From Bartonella florencae (GTDB lineage: Bacteria > Pseudomonadota > Alphaproteobacteria > Rhizobiales > Rhizobiaceae): 64,000 nucleotides of DNA. The translations under genes and the position numbers were made by a program. The stretch lies in NCBI RefSeq assembly GCF_000312525.1, contig NZ_HE997451.1, positions 33,479 to 97,478 on the forward strand. Direction: 5' to 3'. The notes under the pieces are model-generated. The model was not told the DNA's origin and did not search any database. It worked only from the letters and a program-made list of their open reading frames with translations. Shown here piece by piece: positions 1 through 9,358 of the stretch (its first letter is position 1; each line of letters starts with the position of its first letter).

Positions 1-7
1 TGATCAT

Positions 8-436
8 TTATTTTTCTTTAATTTGCTTAATGCAATCTACAATTGCATCAAAGGGAAGCATCGTTGATGCATGACGTTCTTTGTAGTCTTTAATGGGCTG
101 TAAGCAAGAAAAAGCTTCAAAGGGTGCTTGAGGAAGGGGACCATTTTTTGTTAGCATACAGTAGATAATTTCATGTAACATTATCAGATCTTGTGTTGTT
201 TGTCCGATGATATGGGATGCTAAAAGTGAAGCAGAAGCTTGCCCTAGTACGCATGCATGTATTTCATGGGCGAAATCTGTAACAATGTCATTTTTTATTT
301 TTAAATCTACAGTGATTGTTGAACCACAAAGGCGTGCAGATTTTTTTGACGTTGCATCCGGATTATTAAGGCGCCCAGTTCTGCTTATATGCGCAGCATA
401 TTCAAATATTTTATCACTATAGATATTGTCAATCAT
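8..436 (-). CDS. NifU/IscU-like iron-sulfur cluster scaffold family protein
   Basis: A 142-residue cytoplasmic protein resembling the IscU/SufU scaffold family, whose members hold a nascent Fe-S cluster before passing it to apo-proteins. The two N-terminal landmarks are visible: a Cys in the ARLCGS stretch near residue 37 and a Cys in the ACVLGQASAS stretch near residue 62. At the usual third ligand position, near RHAST at about residue 117, I see Ser rather than Cys. Scaffold activity is therefore inferred from family membership only; a non-canonical or sulfur-transfer role is possible. It is divergent from folE, with about 125 bases between the two starts, and its stop lies 8 bases inside the window edge, so the gene appears complete. 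Confidence 0.75.
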   Translation of the reverse strand: MIDNIYSDKIFEYAAHISRTGRLNNPDATSKKSARLCGSTITVDLKIKNDIVTDFAHEIHACVLGQASASLLASHIIGQTTQDLIMLHEIIYCMLTKNGPLPQAPFEAFSCLQPIKDYKERHASTMLPFDAIVDCIKQIKEK

Positions 437-561
437 GCATCATTGCCTGAAATTTTAAGAGTTGTGATTGTTTAAGCTTTTCATTCTCTTATATAAAGAT
501 TATACAAAATGAAATTGATATGTGGCAAATGCTTTGTAGAGGGTAAGCTTGGAGTTTTTAA

Positions 562-1182
562 ATGCATAATGTTGTTAAAGGAGGTACGAAAGATCCATTT
601 TTACCGAGAGAAAAGCGCCCAAGCTTTGAAGAAGCACAAGAAGCGGTTCGTACATTGCTTTTATGGGTGGGAGAAAATCCAAATCGAGAAGGGCTTTTAG
701 ATACTCCAGAACGTGTAGCTAAAGCATATCGCGAGCTTTTTCTTGGTTATGACGAATCTGTTGAAAAAATTTTGGGCACGGTTTTTGAAGAAGTTTCAGG
801 ATACAATGAAGCAATAATCGTCAAAGATATTCCTTTTTATTCTCATTGTGAGCACCATATGATTCCAATAATTGGGAAAGCTCATATCGGATACCTTCCT
901 GATACAAAGGTTGTTGGTCTTTCAAAAATTGCGCGCGTTGTAGGTATTTTTTCTCGTCGTTTACAGACTCAAGAGGCTATGACAGCGCAGATAGCTGATG
1001 CGTTGGCTATGTGTTTGCAGCCTTGTGGTGTTGCTGTATTGATTGAGGCCGAACACCTGTGTATGGCTATGAGAGGAATCCAAAAGCAAGGGGCTAAAAC
1101 GATTACAATGTGTTTTCGTGGTTGTTATGAAAAAGATCGAGCTGCACAAGATAACTTTATGAGAATGGTGCAAAGATCATAG
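562..1182 (+). CDS. folE: GTP cyclohydrolase I
   Basis: Converts GTP to 7,8-dihydroneopterin triphosphate, the first step of tetrahydrofolate synthesis, in the cytoplasm. The 206 residues match the family length. Zinc and catalytic residues are visible: Cys96 and the following His residues in the HCEHH stretch, and Cys167 in [15 protein letters not shown] follows near residue 175. The ATG at 562 is preceded by GGAG with 7 bases spacing, which supports this start over the longer overlapping frame. It stands alone on the plus strand, divergent from the scaffold gene, and is followed by tRNA-Leu. Confidence 0.97.
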   Translation: MHNVVKGGTKDPFLPREKRPSFEEAQEAVRTLLLWVGENPNREGLLDTPERVAKAYRELFLGYDESVEKILGTVFEEVSGYNEAIIVKDIPFYSHCEHHMIPIIGKAHIGYLPDTKVVGLSKIARVVGIFSRRLQTQEAMTAQIADALAMCLQPCGVAVLIEAEHLCMAMRGIQKQGAKTITMCFRGCYEKDRAAQDNFMRMVQRS

Positions 1183-1325
1183 TAAAATCTGTATTTTTAT
1201 GATTTTAAGTTGGGCTATAAATTATTTCGGGTAAAATAAATCATGAGAAAATGAAAATAGGCTTGTACCTTGCTTTGTGATTTGTTAAAGCCAAGAAACT
1301 GAAATACTTTGCTTCACCATCATGT

Positions 1326-1410
1326 GCGGTCGTGGCGGAATTGGTAGACGCGCAGCGTTGAGGTCGCTGTGGGGCAACCCGTGGAAGTTCGAGTCTTCTC
1401 GACCGCACCA
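1326..1410 (+). tRNA. tRNA-Leu (anticodon GAG)
   Basis: Class II tRNA of 85 bases with the long variable arm typical of leucine. The acceptor stem GCGGTCG pairs with CGACCGC, the anticodon stem CAGCG pairs with CGCTG around the loop TTGAGGT (anticodon GAG), the T-loop motif GTTCGAGTC is present, and CCA is encoded at the 3' end. It should read CTC and CTT leucine codons. Confidence 0.97.
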
Positions 1411-1609
1411 TTTAAGTTCTCTAGAGCTGGGGTGAGTTTTTTATATTGAGGGGCATTATTTTATGCAGCGCCCATTTTGTACATTGTATTGCATTGCAGT
1501 GAATTTCTTCTTTGTATATAATCCGTTAGTGTTTTGCGTAATGATTTGATTTCAGATCAATGGGAGTTTTGTTTTTTACGGTAGATTTAAATCTTTTAAA
1601 GAGGGCGGA

Positions 1610-2803
1610 ATGGTGTTAGTGAGAGGCGCAGCGTTTTTAAAGTATTTAGCGTTCTTTATTTATATATCTTTGTTAACGGCATGTAGTACATCGCGTGCAG
1701 TTCTTTGGCATGGGGTGCATGCAACGCCGTCTATGGTTGCAGTACAAAGAGAAGTTGAAGGAAAACAAATTCTTCCCAAAGCTATTGTTCCGGTATATGT
1801 TGCAACAAGTCGTATGATGCAAAAAAACTATTCTCAACCTTATGGAGCAGAACGGTCAAATAAAGTACACTATAACCGCGTTGATGTAGGAATCCCTCAA
1901 CAACATGTGAAGGGGTTTGTTGAAATAAATGCTTACAAACCTACTCACGATAAATATTTTGCAGCAGTAGCGTTACAAAAATACGATGACAAAGAACAAT
2001 TTAAACAACAATTAAATGCTTCTTTAGCAAAAAGACCAAAGGGAAAAAGAGAAATTTTCCTTTTTATTCATGGCTATAATAACAATTTTGCAGATGGTAC
2101 ATTTCGGACTGCTCAGTTTACGCATGATTATTCTTTAAATGTTGTCACTGTACATTATTCATGGCCCTCTGCTGGATCAGTTCCTCTTTATATTTATGAC
2201 CGTGATAGCGCCAATTTTGCACGTGACGGATTGATAGAGCTTTTGACACTTATTAGTGAAACCAATGCAGATCAGATTTCTGTTATTGCACACTCTATGG
2301 GCAATTTCGTTATCATGGAGGCGTTTAGAACTTTAGCATTACAGGGAAAATATAAACCTATTCGTCGTATTACAAGTCTCTTAATGGCAGCGCCGGATAT
2401 TGATGTTGATGTTTTTGAACGCCAGCTTAAAGATATTAAAAAATTGCCTCAACCAACCGCTATTTTGGTATCTCGAGCGGATAAAGCTCTTGCTGTTTCA
2501 GGGCGTCTTACAGGTGGTCATCATCGTGTGGGGGATGGTGCAGATATTGAAATGTTGCGTAAAAATGGAATAGCTGTCCTCGACTTTTCTAATGTTGATG
2601 GTGGAGCACACAATGTTTTTGCATCTTCGCCAACTTTGATGGCACTCTCTCGAGAAGGTTCTTTGGCTTCTACAATTATGCAAGGCACAGAATTATCACC
2701 TAGTCAGGCACTTCTTGCTGATAGTAGTACTGTATTGGAGAAAACAACACATATTATTCTTTATACACCAGTACGCTTATTATCTCCACTCGCTCCACAT
2801 TAA
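1610..2803 (+). CDS. Alpha/beta-hydrolase (DUF900-type) lipoprotein
   Basis: A 397-residue predicted envelope esterase-like protein of the DUF900 alpha/beta-hydrolase family. The N-terminus has a hydrophobic segment ending in the lipobox LTAC at about residues 22-25, so it is probably a lipoprotein. The hydrolase core starts near residue 145 with FLFIHGYNN (oxyanion region). The nucleophile elbow AHSMG lies near residue 228 and takes the place of the usual GxSxG. The downstream DIDVD stretch near residue 265 may hold the acid, and the HN in GGAHNVF near residue 334 is a candidate catalytic His. GAGG with 5-base spacing supports the ATG at 1610. The substrate is unknown. It is monocistronic by position, downstream of tRNA-Leu. 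Confidence 0.85.
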   Translation: MVLVRGAAFLKYLAFFIYISLLTACSTSRAVLWHGVHATPSMVAVQREVEGKQILPKAIVPVYVATSRMMQKNYSQPYGAERSNKVHYNRVDVGIPQQHVKGFVEINAYKPTHDKYFAAVALQKYDDKEQFKQQLNASLAKRPKGKREIFLFIHGYNNNFADGTFRTAQFTHDYSLNVVTVHYSWPSAGSVPLYIYDRDSANFARDGLIELLTLISETNADQISVIAHSMGNFVIMEAFRTLALQGKYKPIRRITSLLMAAPDIDVDVFERQLKDIKKLPQPTAILVSRADKALAVSGRLTGGHHRVGDGADIEMLRKNGIAVLDFSNVDGGAHNVFASSPTLMALSREGSLASTIMQGTELSPSQALLADSSTVLEKTTHIILYTPVRLLSPLAPH

Positions 2804-2923
2804 CTATGAAAAGAATAGAGGAGAAGTGCTCGATTGTTTTTAGTACTTTCTTTAGAATGGTTGTATAAAATAAAAAATGAATAGCGGAATGAATGTAAAA
2901 ACCAGTCATTAGGCGAGTTTGTG

Positions 2924-3418
2924 ATGGTTACAGGAAAGCACTATACCAATACGTCTATATTAGTTGATTGTTTATCTCATTCCGCAGCTAAGTTATTAAG
3001 TATTCATGCTATGCTTTTGAAGGCGAAAGAAGGTCATATGGGGGAGAAACCAAATTTATTGCGTCAAATTGATTCTACAAAAAAACATCTGGATGAGATA
3101 AGCCATGCTCTTATTTTAGAATATCGTAAACGCCAAGAAAATGAGCGCTTTTTAAAACAGATTTTGTTGTCAATTTCCGATCAACTTTTTTCACTTAACA
3201 GTGCATTCAAGGAAACTGGACGTCTTTTCTTTCAAGAGATTAGAATAGTGCAGTCTCAGATTCAATGTTTTAATGATGGGCAGGAGAGGCAGAATTTATT
3301 AAATAGCCAAGAATCTTTTCATTCTCCATCAAAAATTGATGAAGTCATTAAGCAATTACAAAAAGCACGAGAAAAGCTTATTGTTGAAAGTCCACATCTT
3401 TTTGAAAAAGAATGTTAA
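2924..3418 (+). CDS. Hypothetical helical protein
   Basis: A 164-residue protein that I do not recognise. The ATG at 2924 is preferred to the GTG one codon upstream because AGGCGAG lies 6 bases before it. There is no signal peptide or membrane segment. The sequence is rich in Lys, Gln, Glu and Leu, and the stretches around residues 35-80 and 135-160 look like amphipathic helices or coiled coil. The short KAREKL and KRQENERF runs are typical of such helices. The length and the presence of a ribosome-binding site argue that it is a real gene, but no function can be assigned. Confidence 0.6.
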   Translation: MVTGKHYTNTSILVDCLSHSAAKLLSIHAMLLKAKEGHMGEKPNLLRQIDSTKKHLDEISHALILEYRKRQENERFLKQILLSISDQLFSLNSAFKETGRLFFQEIRIVQSQIQCFNDGQERQNLLNSQESFHSPSKIDEVIKQLQKAREKLIVESPHLFEKEC

Positions 3419-3792
3419 AGCTTAGAAAAAATTGAGCAAAATATGCGAATAAAAATATTTTCAATTTCATAGAAAACAGTGCACTTAAAAGATCATAGGA
3501 GTTTAAAAAAGAACCGATGGTTATGGTGCATTTTTTGCTAGAATCCTTTGATTACCTTAATTATAAAGTTATTGTTTTTTATTCGCACTATGAATAATTT
3601 CTTTCAACAGAGCTAAGATACATTCAAAGAATGATGAGAAATAAGTTGGCAAAAAAGAATACGCTTTGTAGAAGTGTATTAAAAGATCCTATTCTTTTTT
3701 ATTTGAAAGCTTCCTAACGTTTAAAATATTCATTGAAGCAATGTTGTGTGCAATAAAATAAAGAGAATGGTAGCCTAGAGAAAGTAAAAACA
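3419..3792. other. Intergenic, no gene seen
   Basis: 374 AT-rich bases between the helical hypothetical gene and the nitroreductase gene. I see no tRNA, no convincing terminator and no open frame with a ribosome-binding site. The nitroreductase promoter should lie in its right half. Confidence 0.5.
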
Positions 3793-4476
3793 ATGATAGA
3801 TAATTCTCCTCTTGATATCTTCCAATCCATTCTATCACGTAAGTCAATTCGCGCTTTTAGTAGTCAGCCAGTTTTGCAGGAAACAATTAGAGAAATATTA
3901 AAATTTGCATCACGTGCCCCATCGGGGACAAATCTTCAGCCATGGCAAGTTATTGTACTTACAGGAGATGCATTACAGAAATTAGGGCAAGAGCTATCAC
4001 GTCTTGCACTTTTAGGTATAAAAGGAGAGCGTGAATATCATTATTATCCACGTCAATGGCGTGAGCCTTATCTTTCAAGGCGCCGAAAAAATGGTTTAGA
4101 TCTTTATAAAAGTCTTGGAATTGAAAAAGATAATCAGGAAAAAATGCTTCGCCAAAAAGCTCGAAATTTTTCATTTTTTGGTGCACCTGTAGGACTTTTG
4201 TTTACAATGGATCATGATATGGAAATAGGAAGTTGGCTTGATTTAGGTATATTTATGCAAACCATTATGTTAGCAGCACGTGGATTTGGATTAGACACAT
4301 GTCCCCAAGCGGCTTTTGCTGATTATCATAGACAAATTCGTACACTGTTGTCTGTACCTACTGATCGGCATATTATTTGTGGTATGGCACTTGGCTATCG
4401 TGATGAGAGTGCTCCAGAGAACAATTTTGAGACTGAACGCGAACCAATAGAGAATTTTGTGCGTTTTATTGAATGA
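3793..4476 (+). CDS. Nitroreductase family protein
   Basis: A 227-residue FMN-dependent oxidoreductase of the nitroreductase superfamily; such enzymes reduce nitro-aromatics or quinones with NAD(P)H as cytoplasmic homodimers. Family landmarks are visible: SRKSIRAFS near residues 15-23 (FMN phosphate contact), RAPSGTNLQPW near residues 43-53, and the C-terminal ICGMALGYRDE stretch near residues 195-206. The insertion at about residues 75-120 is rich in Tyr and Arg, as in the PnbA-like subgroup. The physiological substrate cannot be read from the sequence. Neighbours give no functional clue. Confidence 0.9.
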   Translation: MIDNSPLDIFQSILSRKSIRAFSSQPVLQETIREILKFASRAPSGTNLQPWQVIVLTGDALQKLGQELSRLALLGIKGEREYHYYPRQWREPYLSRRRKNGLDLYKSLGIEKDNQEKMLRQKARNFSFFGAPVGLLFTMDHDMEIGSWLDLGIFMQTIMLAARGFGLDTCPQAAFADYHRQIRTLLSVPTDRHIICGMALGYRDESAPENNFETEREPIENFVRFIE

Positions 4477-4652
4477 TATCCATAGAATATTTTTATGTAA
4501 ATGAGTGTAATTTTTTAAGAGTTTTGGGCATCATAAAAATATTTTGGTGGGAAGTTTTCACTCTTATTGAATTTTAATATTGCATGTTAATATTTATTTT
4601 ACTACGTTTAAAACGTTAATAGAATGATTATTTTCATCTTTGAAGGTTGGCT

Positions 4653-4757
4653 ATGGAAAGCACTCTAGAAAGTAAGTGTTGGGTGGTAGCAAGACGAGCT
4701 ATATTTATATTTGTTGCGGTTATTTTTTTGCTTATCTTTCATTTTAATTTTAAATAA
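4653..4757 (+). CDS. Possible 34-residue single-span membrane peptide
   Basis: A very short frame starting at ATG 4653, with GAAGG 6 bases upstream, and ending at TAA 4755-4757. The peptide has a charged N-terminus (Glu, Lys, Arg-Arg at 14-15) followed by about 17 hydrophobic residues rich in Phe, Ile and Val, so it could be a one-span membrane peptide with its N-terminus inside. It lies between the nitroreductase gene and sdaA. Chance occurrence in AT-rich DNA is a serious alternative; nothing else supports it. Confidence 0.25.
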   Translation: MESTLESKCWVVARRAIFIFVAVIFLLIFHFNFK

Positions 4758-4812
4758 GACAAGCGTGATAAAAAAGCATATACCTAGAATATATATAGTT
4801 TTGAGGTGATGC

Positions 4813-6210
4813 GTGTTTTTATCTGTTTTTGAACTCTTTAAAATTGGTATTGGTCCTTCCAGTTCACATACAATGGGCCCGATGACGGCTGCTAATATGT
4901 TTTTGCAAGAAATTCTTGCGCGGAGTCTTTCTCAACCATTTGGTGCTGAAGTTGCTTGTATCCGTGTTTATCTTTACGGTTCTTTGGCTTTTACAGGAAT
5001 TGGTCATGCTACAGATAGAGCTATTATATTAGGGCTTTTGGGAGAAAAGGCTTCAACTGTTGATCCTGATTCTATGGGATTTTTATTAGAAAAGGTTGCA
5101 CATGAAAAAAAAGTGCACCCCAAAGGCCATCCTGCTTATCAATTTAATTTGCAAAATGATCTTATTTTTGAGAGAAAAAAAGTTCTCCCTGGCCATACTA
5201 ATGGACTTGCCTTTGAAGGGCTTGATGCTGATGGAAATGTTCTTTTACGGCAAATTTATTATTCTATCGGTGGTGGTTTTGTTATGACTGAAGATCAATT
5301 AAATCATGTGAATGATAATATAAAATCAGAAATTTCTGAAGTGCCATATCCCTTTAATTCTGCGCGTGAAATGTTATCAATGGCAGAAAAAACAGGACTT
5401 TCAATTGCTGAAATGAAGCGCTTAAATGAAGAAGTGATGATGGAGCGTTCTGTTCTTGATTCGGGGCTTGATGAAATTTTTTCAGCTATGACAAATTGCA
5501 TTGAGAGAGGTCTAGCACAAGAAGGTGAGTTGCCAGGTGGATTGCATGTTCCAAGACGCGCCAAAAAGCTGCACGAAACACTTTTGGAAAATCAAAAGAA
5601 AAACCGCAACTTTCCACTTTTAGCAAATGATTGGCTTTCGGTATATGCCATAGCAGTGAATGAGGAAAATGCTGCCGGTGGTCGTGTTGTTACGGCACCG
5701 ACAAATGGGGCTGCTGGTGTTGTGCCTGCAGTTTTGCGCTATTATCTTCAATTTTATGACGATTCAGATCGAGAAGGAATACATAATTTTTTGTTGACGG
5801 CAGCAGCTATTGGTGGCGTTATCAAGCATAATGCTTCTATTTCTGGTGCAGAAGTAGGGTGTCAAGGTGAGGTTGGAACGGCATCTTCAATGGCAGCAGC
5901 AGGATTGACAGCCGCATTAGGTGGGTCACCAGCGCAAATTGAAAATGCAGCAGAGATTGCGCTTGAGCATCATTTGGGAATGACGTGTGATCCTGTTGCA
6001 GGTCTTGTACAAGTGCCTTGTATTGAGCGCAATGCAATGGGAGCCGTTAAGGCTGTAACAGCTTCTTCTCTTGCTTTACATGGTAATGGAGAACATTTTG
6101 TTTCTCTTGATGCCTGTATAGAAACAATGCGACAAACTGGACATGATATGAGTGAACGCTATAAAGAAACGAGTAAAGCTGGACTCGCAGTCAATGCAAT
6201 ATCCTGTTAA
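4813..6210 (+). CDS. sdaA: L-serine ammonia-lyase, single-chain Fe-S type
   Basis: Deaminates L-serine to pyruvate and ammonia using a [4Fe-4S] cluster. The 465 residues include the N-terminal SSSHT motif (about residues 14-18) of the beta domain. Three cysteines in the catalytic domain lie at about 350 (GCQGEVG), 392 (TCDPVAG) and 403 (PCIERN); their 42- and 11-residue spacing is that of the cluster ligands in characterised bacterial enzymes of this family. A Cys is also the last residue, as is usual for the C-terminal tail that enters the active site. The start is GTG at 4813 with GAGG upstream. It links serine to central carbon metabolism, which suits a bacterium feeding on amino acids. 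Confidence 0.96.
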   Translation: MFLSVFELFKIGIGPSSSHTMGPMTAANMFLQEILARSLSQPFGAEVACIRVYLYGSLAFTGIGHATDRAIILGLLGEKASTVDPDSMGFLLEKVAHEKKVHPKGHPAYQFNLQNDLIFERKKVLPGHTNGLAFEGLDADGNVLLRQIYYSIGGGFVMTEDQLNHVNDNIKSEISEVPYPFNSAREMLSMAEKTGLSIAEMKRLNEEVMMERSVLDSGLDEIFSAMTNCIERGLAQEGELPGGLHVPRRAKKLHETLLENQKKNRNFPLLANDWLSVYAIAVNEENAAGGRVVTAPTNGAAGVVPAVLRYYLQFYDDSDREGIHNFLLTAAAIGGVIKHNASISGAEVGCQGEVGTASSMAAAGLTAALGGSPAQIENAAEIALEHHLGMTCDPVAGLVQVPCIERNAMGAVKAVTASSLALHGNGEHFVSLDACIETMRQTGHDMSERYKETSKAGLAVNAISC

Positions 6211-7083
6211 AGAACGCGGCAGATATTTAATCTGGTAAATTTTTAAGTATTTTTTGCCGCTTATGAAGGTGCAAGTGAGAACTATCTTTTGTTTTTTACT
6301 TTCTATATTGTCACCTGTTGTTGCATTAAGATGCTTCATAAGGAGCATATGCAGTTTCTTCTTAAGTGCTTTTTTATCTAGTTCTTCCGCTTGTGATGTA
6401 AAAAAATAGTTTTTATTATTCGATTTTAAAACAGATTTGAAATGAGAATATTTCTGTATTTCTGGTTCTCGTTCAAAGTGTAAAATGATAATTTTGTGAA
6501 GAATGTATTGCATAAGGGCTAATGAATTGATCTTTTCACAATTGTCCATAAACAGCAGCATTTATTCAATTACAGTAGAAAATGTGTCTTTGTACATGTA
6601 AAAAAACATCTAATACAATAAGTTGCTACAAACATAATGAGCACTGAAGATAAAGTGATAGTGCTAGTCTTTTGGGGGGATTGCATTTATGATTCATGGG
6701 TAGTGTTAAGAAGTGGTGGAGGAGCATCTAAGGGAATATTCTAAGTTATTTTATATTTTTATAAAGAACATGCGTTTAGAAAATAGTTGAAAAATTTTAT
6801 ATAATGTTTACTCCACTTGGTGGACTTTGGTGTTATTAAAAACGTTTTTTCATAAAAAAGGGGCTTATTCTAATCAAATTCAAGAATAAATTAATATTTA
6901 CTATTTTTCTTTATTTTAAGGTAAATTTATTGAAAAGTTAGAAAAAATTTGGGAAAAACTGACAAGTAAAATTCTCATCAATATGAGGAAAGAACTACGC
7001 CTTCTAAAGCATTTTAAAAGGCTGTAATTAATGTACAAATAGTTTTGTTAAGTAAATAATTGCCGCGAAAATTATTTACAAAA
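6211..7083. other. Gene-poor stretch between sdaA and the dacF operon
   Basis: About 870 AT-rich bases. A 161-codon frame on the minus strand (6076-6561) covers part of it but runs 135 bases into the 3' end of sdaA, has no ribosome-binding site that I can see and resembles nothing known; I treat it as doubtful or a remnant. The remainder, 6562-7083, shows only short imperfect inverted repeats and no gene. Confidence 0.4.
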
Positions 7084-7362
7084 TCAGATATTTGTTGCAC
7101 CCAGATGGATTTTAATAGGCACATTACCGGTTTGGCTTGCAACACGTAAATGAATACGCACAGGAGGCATTATAAGACGACGATTGCGCATTGTTTGGCA
7201 AATAAGAAGATTGACAAGAGACTGCGTGTCTAATGCAGGCGGAGTATATTTAAAACCAGCAAGTTTTATCATAGCGTTATGAAGAGAGCGTAATGAGAGG
7301 TAAGATGATTGCTTCAACAACTTTTCTTTTTCATAGGGTGAAGCAAGAGCATTGTGTGTCAT
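7084..7362 (-). CDS. Hypothetical protein in operon with the D,D-carboxypeptidase gene
   Basis: A 92-residue protein I do not recognise. The ATG is preceded by TAAGGAT at a good distance, and the gene starts 32 bases after the stop of the upstream D,D-carboxypeptidase gene on the same strand, so it is probably cotranscribed with it. There is no signal peptide or membrane span. The C-terminal third is basic and rich in Arg and Val, with a possible beta-strand pattern (VRIHLRVAS, VPIKIHLG). No function can be given. Confidence 0.55.
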   Translation of the reverse strand: MTHNALASPYEKEKLLKQSSYLSLRSLHNAMIKLAGFKYTPPALDTQSLVNLLICQTMRNRRLIMPPVRIHLRVASQTGNVPIKIHLGATNI

Positions 7363-7394
7363 GATACTATCCTTAACGCATAATCTAAAAACTT

Positions 7395-8741
7395 TTAGTA
7401 AGTTACAGTATAGCAGTTAAAATTTGCTTTCTTTAATGTAGAACAAGCATTAAATGCTTCTTTTTTTGATTGAAAGCCTAAAAACCGCGCGCGATAATAA
7501 CGATGTCCGCTTTTTTCAAATAATTGCATATGTGGAGATGCATTTTTTAGAGAAGAATAAGCGGTACTTCTTGCTTTTGAAAGCAGAGTTTGTGCTTGTT
7601 CTTTACTAGGAAGTGAACCAATTTGGATGGCCCATTCAGCGTTTGTGGATAGAGAGGCTGTGACAATTTTAGTCTCAACGGATCGGCTTTTCTGAGGGTT
7701 AGGAATTGGTATAATTGCTTGGTTTACTGCAGCTATTGCTGTATTGGAATTTCGAGGTTGTTCTGCAAACGCTGTCAACAGAGTAGAAACTTCATCTTCA
7801 AGATTGTTTGGTTCAGCTTTACTGAGGGGGATAGGAATATTATTCCCAGTGGGTAAGTTGTGGTTTACAGAAGCTATTAAGCGTCCATTATTTTTCATTT
7901 GGCTGGCTTTTGGCAAATATTGACTCAATAAGCTGGCCATATGCTCATCACGTGCGGTAGATGATTTACCTCCCATAACGACAGCAACGATAGAGCGTCC
8001 TTCAAGACGCATAGACGATGCTAAATTAGAACCTGACATTTGTGTATAACCTGTTTTAATTCCATCGACACCTTTCATCCTTTTGACGAGTTTATTGTGG
8101 CTGTTAATTGTATATCCACGGAAAGTAAAACTTTTTGTTTTGAACAATTTATACTGCTGTGGAAAATGTTTGCGCAGAGCCAATGACAAAGTCGCCATAT
8201 CCCGTGCTGTGGAATAATTGCGTACATCTGGAAGACCTGAAGCATTTGCAAAATTTGTATGGATCATGCCAAGTTTTTTAGCTTTAGCTGTCATCATTCG
8301 AGCAAATCTCTTTTCACTACCACCAAGATATTCTGCAATGGCAGTGGCAACATCATTTGCCGATTTTGTAATGAGAGCTTTAGCTGCTGCTTCTGCAGAA
8401 ATTGTTTCTCCTACTTTAAAGCCGATTTTTGTTGGCGGACGGGTCGCTGCGTAATATGAGATAGGAATTGGTGTATTTGGTGTTACACGACGCATATGCA
8501 TAGATTCAAAGAGCATGTATAAGGTCATCATTTTTGTTAAGGAAGCAGGATAACGCTTCAATGTTGCATTGGCTTGAAAAAGAGTTTTTCCTGTATTGGC
8601 ATCTATAACGATTGCAGCATATTTATCAGGATAGGCTCCTTGGGGAGTAGCCGATGCCCAAGAGTAAGAAAGAGCTAAAATAATAAAAGCAATTGCTAGT
8701 TTTGAGTAGCAACGTACAATTTTTTGGCAATTAATATACAC
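7395..8741 (-). CDS. D-alanyl-D-alanine carboxypeptidase with SPOR domain
   Basis: A periplasmic penicillin-binding protein of the S11 (DacA/DacF) family that removes the terminal D-alanine from peptidoglycan pentapeptides. The N-terminal hydrophobic segment (about residues 13-30, ending ASA) is a signal peptide. The three active-site motifs are present: SLTK at 67-70, SAN at 127-129 and KTG at 229-231. The C-terminal region, about residues 370-448, has the pattern of a SPOR domain, which binds denuded septal glycan and would place the enzyme at the division site. The start is GTG at 8741, with no strong ribosome-binding site. Length 448 fits alphaproteobacterial homologues with SPOR. Confidence 0.93.
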   Translation of the reverse strand: MYINCQKIVRCYSKLAIAFIILALSYSWASATPQGAYPDKYAAIVIDANTGKTLFQANATLKRYPASLTKMMTLYMLFESMHMRRVTPNTPIPISYYAATRPPTKIGFKVGETISAEAAAKALITKSANDVATAIAEYLGGSEKRFARMMTAKAKKLGMIHTNFANASGLPDVRNYSTARDMATLSLALRKHFPQQYKLFKTKSFTFRGYTINSHNKLVKRMKGVDGIKTGYTQMSGSNLASSMRLEGRSIVAVVMGGKSSTARDEHMASLLSQYLPKASQMKNNGRLIASVNHNLPTGNNIPIPLSKAEPNNLEDEVSTLLTAFAEQPRNSNTAIAAVNQAIIPIPNPQKSRSVETKIVTASLSTNAEWAIQIGSLPSKEQAQTLLSKARSTAYSSLKNASPHMQLFEKSGHRYYRARFLGFQSKKEAFNACSTLKKANFNCYTVTY

Positions 8742-8977
8742 CTGCGATATCCTATTTCTCCATTTATCTTGAAAATTTTGTAAAGTTTTTTTCTTTTGCA
8801 GCTTATTGATACAATTTAGCCGAATGGTATTACTAATTTGTTTACAGAAATTATTTTATGAGTTCCCATATGGGTCTTAAACCTCATAATCATAAGATAA
8901 AGTTTTTTTCTTTAGACAAACAATTGTTGCAATAGTTATGAAAAAAATTAAAATTTAAATATATTCCATAGGAAATA

Positions 8978-9352
8978 ATGATGTTACAGGAGCTAATAAC
9001 AAATTCCATATTCTACCTTATACGAAATAAAAAGGGCAAAAATTGGGATGAATATAGGCATGATGCTATTTTAATGCCAAAGATGAGAATAAAACTCCAA
9101 AAGCCTAAATTATATCGTGTTTTTTTACTTAATGATGATTATACTCCTATGGATTTTGTCATTTTTATTTTGAAAAACTTTTTTAATAAAAATTTCGAAG
9201 AAGCAACGCGTATTATGCTAAATGTTCATCACAATGGGGTAGGCGAATGCGGGATTTATACTTATGAAGTTGCTGAAATGAAAATAATACAAGTTAGGGA
9301 GTGCGCGCGTCAAAATGAACATCCATTACAATGTGTAATGGAATGGAAGTGA
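8978..9352 (+). CDS. clpS: ATP-dependent Clp protease adaptor ClpS
   Basis: Adaptor that delivers N-degron substrates to ClpAP. The core from about residue 42 holds the diagnostic [12 protein letters not shown] stretch (substrate pocket Asn-Asp-Asp) and the [18 protein letters not shown] stretch around residue 85, followed by EHPLQCVME at the C-terminus. The first 40 residues are longer and less conserved than usual, so a downstream start is possible; no ATG there has a better ribosome-binding site. It lies 6 bases upstream of clpA, the classic two-gene operon. Confidence 0.95.
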   Translation: MMLQELITNSIFYLIRNKKGKNWDEYRHDAILMPKMRIKLQKPKLYRVFLLNDDYTPMDFVIFILKNFFNKNFEEATRIMLNVHHNGVGECGIYTYEVAEMKIIQVRECARQNEHPLQCVMEWK

Positions 9353-9358
9353 GGGATT

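Noticed and set aside
6076..6561. 161-codon minus-strand frame overlapping the end of sdaA
   Set aside because: It lies 135 bases inside sdaA, lacks a ribosome-binding site and resembles nothing; AT-rich DNA gives such frames by chance. Mentioned only in the gap entry.
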